DNA of 64,000 nucleotides, taken from positions 61,612 to 125,611 of the forward strand of contig JAUWGS010000002.1 of the NCBI GenBank assembly GCA_030606285.1, read 5' to 3'. Source of the stretch: Planctomycetales bacterium (GTDB lineage Bacteria > 4484-113). A program made the position numbers and the translations under genes. The notes beneath the pieces were generated by a model. It saw only the letters and a program-made list of their open reading frames with translations. It did no database searches and was not told the DNA's origin. Within the stretch, counting starts at the first letter, position 1. Every line of letters begins with the position of its first letter. Below, piece after piece: positions 22,309 to 29,562 of this stretch.

Positions 22309-24573
22309 TCAGATTACGTCCGAAGGTTCGCCGTAAGTAATGGGCTCGAAGCTGGCGGTGGAGCGGTGGTAGATGAAGACGACCTTGCTTGTCAGGCCGC
22401 CGCGGTTCTTGATTATGTCGAGAACCGAAAAAATGCTCCTTTTCCCCCGCGCCTCCTTGCTGGCGCGCAGTTTATCTTCGATTTCCTGGAGCCGATTCAC
22501 GATGCGGTCGGTCCTTTCCTCATTATGGGTTCCCGCAAGTGTGCTTCGATAGAAGTCAATGAGGTTGTGCAAGCGGGTGTCTTGGTTCGTGAAGATGGCA
22601 ACGGTGTCCGCGAACTGAGTGCTCTGGTACAGTTGCCTCAGGTCGGTGTTCGTGGGGTCGATACCGGAGGTGAAGTAATTGTGCTCTGTGTAGTATTCGC
22701 TCGTTGCGTAGATTGTGATGTCAAGCTCGCGGGCCATAGACTTCAGGATCGATGTCAACATGTCCAGATCGAATGTCTCGTCGACTTCCTGTGCCGCTTT
22801 CATCTGGGCGAGCAGGAGCTGGAGCGAATCAATCACCATGAACACGTTGGAGATCCCGTTGGTCTCAAACGTCTGCTGCTTCATCTCCGAAGCCAGCTTG
22901 CGCAGGTGGTCGATGTTGGCAATCTTGGTGCCTTCAATCAGCGTCACCTTCTGTGTAATCTGCTGGAATTTCTCGTAGGCGGCAAAGGTCTGTTTGTGGA
23001 ACTTGCTGTCTGAGTACAACTGAGAAGGCTCAAGCCGTTTCTGGGAAATCTCGGCCAGGTCGATGTCACCGAGCATGGCCAGCGCACGTTTGAAAATCTC
23101 CTCAGTGCCAAGCTGTAGTGACACGTAGACACACGGGATGTCGTGAGTCTCAGCGATCTTGGTGAGCAGCCAGATGCTGAAGGTTGTCGTGCCGCTGCCG
23201 GGGAATCCTGCAATCATATATAGATTTCCCGGATAGAGCCCGCCTCCCAGCGCCCGGTTAAGGTGTTCGCTGGGTGTTCGGAGTATCAGGCGGTTCTCCG
23301 AGAACAACCGCTTGAGGAGCGTCTTGGCAAGCTGGTCTGCCGTGGTCAGGAGGCTGGGCGCCTCTGTGTCGCGATAGAAGAGAGTGGCGATAGTCTCGTG
23401 CGTGTCCTCCTGGCCTTCGCCCTCCACAGCGCGCACTGCCCTTTCGTATAGCCTGCGTCCCGCCTTGGAAGTCTGGTCTACCATTCCGCGCTCGCCCAAA
23501 TCGGGCTTCCTGCGCGAGAGTTCGTGCAGGCGCTGATAGGATGTTTTCTTGAACAGGTTGTACGGCAACCGTATCTTGTAGGTTTCCTTCCCGCTTGCGC
23601 TTATGCGTGTGCCGGGAACGGGCGTGAGGAAGTCGTACGTGTACACGTCCATGTTGACCTGGCTGAAACCGGAAGCCGCCGAGGGTTCACCTTCATCCGC
23701 TTCACGCGAGGTGAGTATCCTCGTCATTTCAGCGAAGACGCGGGCGAGATCGACGCGGGGCGTGACTCCGAAGACGGGGTAGTCTATCTCTACTTCGATC
23801 AGCCTGTGGAAGTAGTATATGCTTATGGCCTCGAACGGGATGTCAAAGTTCTTATTCAGGCGCTCGACAAGCTCGATGGCTTGGTTGATGGCGTGCACAA
23901 TCTCCGCGCTGGTCTGGGCCTCGAAGGCGATGTAGTAATTCCCCAGAAGGAATAGCGCGTTGCGAACCCGCTCCTGCTGGATAGCTTTCTTGTCTGTGAG
24001 TTCATAGGTGAAGACTGAGCGGTACAGATCGCTGGAATACTGCTTGGTGATGGCCGGCAGTTGTGTGAGCGGTATTATGATGCCGCGTCCGAAGGCTTCC
24101 TCGCCTTCGACGACGAGATGCGCTGGTTTGGATTGCGGCTTGCCTTCCTCGTCCTCTTCCTGGACGAAGCGGCCGATCTCAACGTACTTGAAGTATGAGA
24201 TGTCCCGCCCGGCCTCGATATCGCCTTCGCCCTTGGACTCCAGCGTGAAATTGACGCGTTCGGCCCATTCTTCGAGCGCTTCATCGTACGGGATGCTCTT
24301 GGCCATCGCGTAGAATTCGAGGACGTTGCCTCCGCCTTCGTTGAGCCGCGAGGCCCGGCAACCCAGGTCCAGGCAGTAGGTGCCAGTTGTGTCCTTCTCA
24401 ATAACGAGCGAGAAGTTGGATGAATCGGGATGGAACGGGCAGTTGGTGCGGTAGGCGTCTTCGGTTTCATTGAAGTGCTCGTCGTCCACACCGAAGACCC
24501 TGAACACCTCGCGTGGGTCGATTCGCTTGAGAAGCGACTGTATGGAAGCCTGCGAGTATTTGGTAGGTTTCAC
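22309..24573 (-). CDS. CHC2-like zinc finger/DnaB-like RecA-fold protein with altered catalytic motifs
   Basis: 754 residues. The N-terminus carries a DnaG-type zinc finger: C45-x2-H48 (NCPFHPD) and C67-x4-C72, with NVLEFYAMAKSIPYDEAL after it as in primases. The middle (~120-430) is unfamiliar. The C-terminal third (~430-754) is a DnaB/KaiC-type RecA fold with AGFPGSGTTTF at Walker A, where the invariant lysine is Thr462, and VFMVIDSLQ at Walker B. The usual SLEM glutamate reads SLQL. Loss of both residues suggests no ATP hydrolysis. Start is GTG 24573. It diverges from argS. It could be a replication- or repair-related pseudo-helicase; a function cannot be assigned. Confidence 0.7.
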   Translation of the reverse strand: MKPTKYSQASIQSLLKRIDPREVFRVFGVDDEHFNETEDAYRTNCPFHPDSSNFSLVIEKDTTGTYCLDLGCRASRLNEGGGNVLEFYAMAKSIPYDEALEEWAERVNFTLESKGEGDIEAGRDISYFKYVEIGRFVQEEDEEGKPQSKPAHLVVEGEEAFGRGIIIPLTQLPAITKQYSSDLYRSVFTYELTDKKAIQQERVRNALFLLGNYYIAFEAQTSAEIVHAINQAIELVERLNKNFDIPFEAISIYYFHRLIEVEIDYPVFGVTPRVDLARVFAEMTRILTSREADEGEPSAASGFSQVNMDVYTYDFLTPVPGTRISASGKETYKIRLPYNLFKKTSYQRLHELSRRKPDLGERGMVDQTSKAGRRLYERAVRAVEGEGQEDTHETIATLFYRDTEAPSLLTTADQLAKTLLKRLFSENRLILRTPSEHLNRALGGGLYPGNLYMIAGFPGSGTTTFSIWLLTKIAETHDIPCVYVSLQLGTEEIFKRALAMLGDIDLAEISQKRLEPSQLYSDSKFHKQTFAAYEKFQQITQKVTLIEGTKIANIDHLRKLASEMKQQTFETNGISNVFMVIDSLQLLLAQMKAAQEVDETFDLDMLTSILKSMARELDITIYATSEYYTEHNYFTSGIDPTNTDLRQLYQSTQFADTVAIFTNQDTRLHNLIDFYRSTLAGTHNEERTDRIVNRLQEIEDKLRASKEARGKRSIFSVLDIIKNRGGLTSKVVFIYHRSTASFEPITYGEPSDVI

Positions 24574-24656
24574 TGCCTTGCTTTAGGTACCCCCGTTACC
24601 GCATAGTATTCTAGCATATCGCGTGACACAGTAGTTTCCTTGTGCAATCTGGAGTT

Positions 24657-26513
24657 ATGGTGAATAATCATATCCTGATGTCCGGTCTGCGAGCAGCGAT
24701 TCGGCGCGAAACAGAGAGCGCGTGCGGGAGGTTGAGACTCCCCGGTCACCCGGTATCTCTGCGGAAGATTGCGCCGCCGCGCGCCTGGGGTTACACCACC
24801 GCGCTCCCGCAGGAGCTTGCGGGACTGCTGCTCGCTGAAGAGCAGGTACGGCTGGAAGACGAGCTGGGGAAGAAGGCTGCAAAGAAGAAGTTGAGAGCCC
24901 GGACGAGCGAGCTGTCGGTGCAGGTCGCGAAGAACCTCGCGGAAGCAGTTTCGCTTGATGCCCTGCCCGGAGTCGCGCTCGCAGAAGCGGAAGGCGGTTA
25001 CCTGAACTTCTATCTGGACACGGCTGTGGCGTCCCGCGACATCATCAGCGCAGTGCTCGAAAGAGGTAGGGACTTCGGGCGGGGAGAGCCGCAGAACGAG
25101 CGGGTGATGGTTGAGTTCTCGCAGCCCAACACCCACAAGGATTTCCACGTGGGTCATCTGCGCAACGTTGTGCTGGGGAATGCTCTCGCCAATCTCTTCG
25201 AGTTCGGCGGCTTTGAAGTGCTGCGGACGAACTACTACGGCGATCACGGGATACACGTTGCGAAGGCGCTCTGGGGCCACCTGCATCCCGAGCTTCTTGC
25301 GGAGGCTGAGGCTTTTCTGAACGGAACAGTTCCGCAAAGCGTCTATGCCCGTGTTGAGCGTCTCCTGACGTCAGACAGCGATAACTCGCGGCTTGTTGAA
25401 ATACGCGCGATTGCTGAAAGAGAGACTGGGCAGATTCTGCAGCAGCTGGACGACTCCTCAAGTGATGTTTACGGACTGTGGCAGCGTACACGGCAGGAAG
25501 ACCTGAACGCATTCAGGGGCATCTACTCCGAGCTCGGCGTGCGTTTTGACCTGGAGTTCTACGAAAGCGAGGTGGAGAAGCTCACATCTGCCATCGTTGA
25601 TGAGTTGCTGGAAGCAGGCGTTGCGGTCGTTGAAGCTGAAGGCGAGTATGCCGGCACTGTTGCAGTGGATTTCGCCGCGCACGGGGCTGCCGAGCTTGGA
25701 AGTATGGTTCTCCGGCGGAGTGACGGCACAACCCTCTACCAGACCAAGGAGCTGGCGCTGGCGAAGGTTAAGTTCGACGACTACAAGGTTGACCGTTCGC
25801 TGTATGTTGTCGGGAGCGAACAGAGCCTGTATTTCCGCCAGGTGTTTGAGATTCTCAAGTTGTGGGGATTCGCAGCCGCTGAGAAATGCCAGCATGTATC
25901 CTACGAGCTGGTGCAGCTTGCCAGCGGTAAGATGAGCAGCCGGGAGGGCACAGTCGTTCCGTATCGCGGCTTTGTTGAGGAGGCGAAGGAGCGCGCGCTG
26001 TTATTGGCGCGGGAGCGAGGGATCAGCTCGACACCCGAAACGGTTGCCAGCCAGGTTGCCCTCTGCGCAATAAAGTACGCTTTTCTGCGCGTGGACACAA
26101 ACAAGACGATACTCTTCGACTGGGAACAGGCGCTGTCGTTCGACGGGAATGCAGGCCCGTATCTCCAGTATGCATACGCGAGAAGCAACAAGCTTCTTGC
26201 GGGTTTTGACCCGGATGTGCAGCGCCTGATGCAGCTTTCGTACACGCCCCAGGTAGCGGAGGTGGAGCTGTGCCGCACACTCGCAGACTTCTGCGATTGC
26301 GTGTCGCAGGCGTTGGATATGCTGGCACCTAACCTCATCGCCAACTACCTGTACGATCTGACTCGGGCGTTCACTGACTTCTATCAGTCATGTCCCGTGT
26401 TGAAGGCCGAGAATGACGTGCGCTTCTACCGCCAGAGCCTCGTTGCGGGATTCAACACTGCTCTGGTCATTGGCGCCGGACTCCTGGGGATGGAGCTTCC
26501 CGAAGAGATGTGA
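24657..26513 (+). CDS. argS: Arginyl-tRNA synthetase
   Basis: 618 residues, class I synthetase charging tRNA-Arg. An N-terminal additional domain (~1-110) precedes the catalytic core with the HIGH-type motif in KDFHVGHLRN, SDGTTLYQTKELAL, and the KMSKS-like KMSSREG. The DALR anticodon-binding domain at the end includes YLQYAYARSNKLL. Start ATG 24657 is preceded by TGGAG. It heads a tightly packed operon with the acetyl-CoA synthase-like gene (3 bases apart), a YbjN-like gene and a nitrilase. The tRNA-Arg(ACG) gene lies 2.4 kb away on the other strand. Confidence 0.95.
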   Translation: MVNNHILMSGLRAAIRRETESACGRLRLPGHPVSLRKIAPPRAWGYTTALPQELAGLLLAEEQVRLEDELGKKAAKKKLRARTSELSVQVAKNLAEAVSLDALPGVALAEAEGGYLNFYLDTAVASRDIISAVLERGRDFGRGEPQNERVMVEFSQPNTHKDFHVGHLRNVVLGNALANLFEFGGFEVLRTNYYGDHGIHVAKALWGHLHPELLAEAEAFLNGTVPQSVYARVERLLTSDSDNSRLVEIRAIAERETGQILQQLDDSSSDVYGLWQRTRQEDLNAFRGIYSELGVRFDLEFYESEVEKLTSAIVDELLEAGVAVVEAEGEYAGTVAVDFAAHGAAELGSMVLRRSDGTTLYQTKELALAKVKFDDYKVDRSLYVVGSEQSLYFRQVFEILKLWGFAAAEKCQHVSYELVQLASGKMSSREGTVVPYRGFVEEAKERALLLARERGISSTPETVASQVALCAIKYAFLRVDTNKTILFDWEQALSFDGNAGPYLQYAYARSNKLLAGFDPDVQRLMQLSYTPQVAEVELCRTLADFCDCVSQALDMLAPNLIANYLYDLTRAFTDFYQSCPVLKAENDVRFYRQSLVAGFNTALVIGAGLLGMELPEEM

Positions 26514-26516
26514 GTT

Positions 26517-28271
26517 ATGGCGAGAATGCACCGGACATTCAGCATTAAACGCCTTTCGCGGGCGCTTCAAGGATTCTCCGTAAGCGCAGACGATCCCAAT
26601 CTCATCGTTAATAGCATGCTCTGCGACACGACTCAGTTGCTCTCGAAGTCTCCCGAGGAAATCGAAGCGGCATACGATCAGAATCCGCTCATCCTGCTGG
26701 GCTTGATGGAGATCAGCAACTTTGCCTCACTTTTTGGCGGGCAGACTGACTGGGTGCACTTCTTCCAGCTATTTCGCCGCAACCCCCCGGTCACGACTTT
26801 CGTGCATTTCCTGACCCCCGAGCAGGGATTGGAGGACTACAGCTATCCGGGATTGTATGTGTCGCAAGCTGAAGAACCGGCTCATGTAATACCGTTTGTC
26901 CAGAACGTCCTGCGTTACGTCCACCATCTGCACCTGTGGGAAGAGCGTGATTTGTTTTCGCTGGTCAGCCTGCTCCGCAAGCGGTTGATAGCTGCTGTTG
27001 TCGTAACTGAGGAGCCGGACGACTTCGATTTCAACATGCTTCGGGCGCTGCACCATCTCAACATGCCCATTTTCAGCCGGGTGCCGATGGGACCGATGTT
27101 CAACTACAACAAAATCTCCGATCTGGACGACCTCTTTGCGAAGATACACCGCCTGTGCCCAACTTTCAACGCGCGGAAGGTGAAGGATTCTGGCGACGGC
27201 GAACTGAGCAATGCGCCGACCGAGCGGTTTGAGTTTGGGGGCGGCTACTCCTCTTTCGGTGTTGTGCGAGCTATGGGAGGAATCGACGGTGTGGAGGTGC
27301 GGGGAAAGCTCGAGGACGAAGCGGGGCTCATTGTTGACCTTAGCGATGCTGATGTGGACATTACGCTGACCGCGCACATTGAGGACGAACTCTACAAGAT
27401 GCTGTCCCGGCACCCCTGGCTGCGACTGGAGGCTGAAGGGTTATTCAAGCTTGTGCTTCTGGGAAAACTTCGTGAGCCTGAAGAGATCGGGCGGGAGATA
27501 TACCGCCGGCTTAAAGAGAGATTCGCTCTGACTCAGGTCTCCGTGAAACTCATCTTCGACAGCTTACGCCTGCAAAGCCTGAAGGCGTCTGTGGCGGCGT
27601 ACAAAGAAGAGCGCCGGCAGGCACTGGAGAAGAGGGGTGATTTCGACGCGCCGCTGTTCGCGTGCACCTTCTGCCAGCGCTATTCGAAGAACGGTTTCTG
27701 CATAATCTCGGTGCACCATCCTCCTCAGTGCGAGCTTTCATATGATGCCCTGCGCGCTCAGGCTCTGTTTACCGGCTCGCTTGAGCAGTTCTCCATCAAA
27801 CGCGGGGAGCTGACCGACAAGCGCAGTGTTCTCTACAGTGGCGTGTCGAAGTTCGCACGCATTCTGAGCGAGGGAACGATAAACAAGATAAACCTTCAAT
27901 CGCTGCGTGATTCACCTCCGCCCGTAACCGCCTATGCACAAAATCTGGCCTACTACAGTGACCGACTGGACGGAATAATGATTCTTAGTAGTGACTACGA
28001 CGGATATTCTCCGGACCGCAGGACGTTCTTTGGCTTTCTCGGAGAAGTGGCGGGGCGGCAGATTCCCGGTGTTATGGGCATCTCTGACGATTACTTGAGA
28101 AGCCGCGAGTTCCTGAGCGCCGAGGGTGGGCTAAAGCGCGTCGTGTGGATGCCATCTGTGCTGAAGGAGCGTTTGGGTCTGCAGAAGTTCACCTACATCG
28201 CGACGGAACGCGAGTGCACTAACATAATGTCTCTCGGTTCATTTCTCAAAGAAAGGGGATTTAGCATTTGA
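26517..28271 (+). CDS. Acetyl-CoA synthase (AcsB/CdhC)-like protein lacking the distal-nickel CGC motif
   Basis: 584 residues. The C-terminal ~360 follow the CODH/ACS beta subunit closely: GGGYSSFGVVRA, VEVRG, then the four A-cluster cysteines C383-x2-C386-x8-C395-x9-C405 with exactly the ACS spacing, LYSGVSKFA, DGIMILSSDYDGYSPD, IPGVMGI and SAEGGLKRVVWMP. In true ACS, a TSCGCF segment binds the distal nickel. Here, at the same distance (27 residues from the leucine to GIMI in both), it reads VTAYA, residues 470-474, with no cysteine. The CODH-contacting N-terminal domain also seems absent. No CODH or corrinoid genes are visible. So it probably carries an iron-sulphur cluster but cannot form the normal Ni-Ni site. 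Function unknown. ATG follows argS by three bases. Confidence 0.8.
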   Translation: MARMHRTFSIKRLSRALQGFSVSADDPNLIVNSMLCDTTQLLSKSPEEIEAAYDQNPLILLGLMEISNFASLFGGQTDWVHFFQLFRRNPPVTTFVHFLTPEQGLEDYSYPGLYVSQAEEPAHVIPFVQNVLRYVHHLHLWEERDLFSLVSLLRKRLIAAVVVTEEPDDFDFNMLRALHHLNMPIFSRVPMGPMFNYNKISDLDDLFAKIHRLCPTFNARKVKDSGDGELSNAPTERFEFGGGYSSFGVVRAMGGIDGVEVRGKLEDEAGLIVDLSDADVDITLTAHIEDELYKMLSRHPWLRLEAEGLFKLVLLGKLREPEEIGREIYRRLKERFALTQVSVKLIFDSLRLQSLKASVAAYKEERRQALEKRGDFDAPLFACTFCQRYSKNGFCIISVHHPPQCELSYDALRAQALFTGSLEQFSIKRGELTDKRSVLYSGVSKFARILSEGTINKINLQSLRDSPPPVTAYAQNLAYYSDRLDGIMILSSDYDGYSPDRRTFFGFLGEVAGRQIPGVMGISDDYLRSREFLSAEGGLKRVVWMPSVLKERLGLQKFTYIATERECTNIMSLGSFLKERGFSI

Positions 28272-28657
28272 AACGATTCGAAGAGCTGTTAACATCTCTG
28301 GGCTACAACTACGAGCATTCCTCAACCGATGACGGGCTGGGGATATTCAAGGTAATTCACGGAGAGCGGAGCTTCATAGCGCTGGTTTTCCCCGACGAGA
28401 GCGGTAAGCCCACGTTCGTGCGCCTGATGTTCGTTGTCGACCAGCTGAATAAGGAAGACCTGGCGAACCAGTACGAGCTACTGCTAGAACTGAACCGTGA
28501 GTGCTGGATGGGCGGCTTCGCAATTGATGTGTCGACATCCTCAGCTTTGTACGTTTTCAACTTCCCTCTTGCGCAGTTCGACGCCGATGCTCTGGCCGTA
28601 GCTGAAGAGACGTTCGATCTTTCCCTGCGCTTGTACACTGATGCCTGCAAGGAGTAG
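28268..28657 (+). CDS. YbjN/type III secretion chaperone-like protein
   Basis: 129 residues of the YbjN-like alpha/beta fold: an N-terminal helix (KRFEELLTSLGYNYEH), a strand pair around FIALVFPDESGKPTFVRLMF, a helix LANQYELLLELNRECW, and a last helix. Such small proteins act as binding or chaperone partners. The TTG start (28268) overlaps the TGA of the acetyl-CoA synthase-like gene by four bases and is preceded by AAAGGGG, so translation is coupled. This tight linkage suggests it serves its upstream neighbour. Assignment by fold pattern only. Confidence 0.6.
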   Translation: MKRFEELLTSLGYNYEHSSTDDGLGIFKVIHGERSFIALVFPDESGKPTFVRLMFVVDQLNKEDLANQYELLLELNRECWMGGFAIDVSTSSALYVFNFPLAQFDADALAVAEETFDLSLRLYTDACKE

Positions 28658-28663
28658 CCAGTG

Positions 28664-29470
28664 ATGGAATGGAAGCCTCCTGCCGGGGAGCTGAGAGTGT
28701 GTGGTGTCCAGGCGGCGCTCTTCAGTCGCGACCCCCTGGCAAACAGGGAGGAACTGCTCGAACTATGCCGTTCTATCGAGCCGGGAAGCTGTGACCTGAT
28801 AATCACTCCTGAGGCATCCAACCTGTACTACCACTACGACCTTATCTCGCAGCTCAAGGGTGGCGAAGAGGAAGAATACCTTGGGCCTTTCCGCAAACTG
28901 GCCGGGGAGTATGGCTGTCATGTTCTAGTTGGCAGTTTGATGGTTCGCGACGGGGAACATCTTCGCAACCGCTCCCACCTGCTGGCGCCGGATGGTACCA
29001 CTGTTGGCACTTACGACAAGATACATCTGATCCAGCTTTTCGATGAGCCGGAGTACTTCACACCCGGACGCGATTTATTGACTGCCGAGATAAACGGCTG
29101 GAAGGTGGGTATCGCACTCTGCTACGACCTTCGCTTCGCAGAGCTATTCCTGAACTACGCTCTTGCAGGCTGCCATCTACAGATTCTGCCATCGTGCTGG
29201 CCTGATGTAAGGGTTGAGCACTGGTACCATCTTCACCTGGCCCGGGCACAGGAGACGCAGTGCTACTTCATTGGTATCAATCATGGTGGCACTGATGATA
29301 GTGGTAGAACATACCGGATGAGCATCGCCGCAGATCCTGACTCAGTCGTGCTCGCGAAGCTACCTGATCCTGCGCCGGGTATATTGAGAGTGACTCTGCA
29401 ACCTGAAGTCCTGGTCAAGCAGAAGGAAACGTATGACCTCTTGGCCGAACGCGGCCCGTTTCCGATGTAG
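28664..29470 (+). CDS. Nitrilase-family amidase (carbon-nitrogen hydrolase)
   Basis: 268 residues, the usual length for the omega-amidase/nitrilase superfamily. The catalytic triad is visible: Glu in LIITPEASN, Lys in GTYDKIHL and Cys in GIALCYDLRF, followed by a typical ARAQETQCYFIGIN. These cytoplasmic enzymes hydrolyse amides to acid and ammonia; the substrate is not evident (omega-amidase, carbamoylputrescine and deaminated glutathione are all possible). AAGGAG lies nine bases before ATG 28664 (GTG 28661 is an alternative). Last gene of the argS operon. Confidence 0.9.
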   Translation: MEWKPPAGELRVCGVQAALFSRDPLANREELLELCRSIEPGSCDLIITPEASNLYYHYDLISQLKGGEEEEYLGPFRKLAGEYGCHVLVGSLMVRDGEHLRNRSHLLAPDGTTVGTYDKIHLIQLFDEPEYFTPGRDLLTAEINGWKVGIALCYDLRFAELFLNYALAGCHLQILPSCWPDVRVEHWYHLHLARAQETQCYFIGINHGGTDDSGRTYRMSIAADPDSVVLAKLPDPAPGILRVTLQPEVLVKQKETYDLLAERGPFPM

Positions 29471-29519
29471 CTTTGCCTGGACAGGTGTCACGCTCGCGTC
29501 GTGCAAAATATCGCTTGCC

Positions 29520-29536
29520 GGCTCACCCGTTGAGCC
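29520..29536. terminator. Hairpin between the convergent nitrilase and S55-like genes
   Basis: GGCTCA-CCCGT-TGAGCC, six perfect pairs, 50 bases after the nitrilase stop. There is no T-run, so it is only a possible terminator. Confidence 0.35.
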
Positions 29537-29562
29537 TGTGAGGTTTGTGCACTCTGCAAATG

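Noticed and set aside
22032..22340. Plus-strand frame containing RPVGFEPTTFG
   Set aside because: This is the well-known false protein produced by reading a tRNA gene on the wrong strand; it crosses tRNA-Arg(ACG).
26517..28271. Functional CODH/ACS beta subunit
   Set aside because: The CGC distal-nickel motif and the CODH-contact domain are absent, and no CODH genes are nearby.
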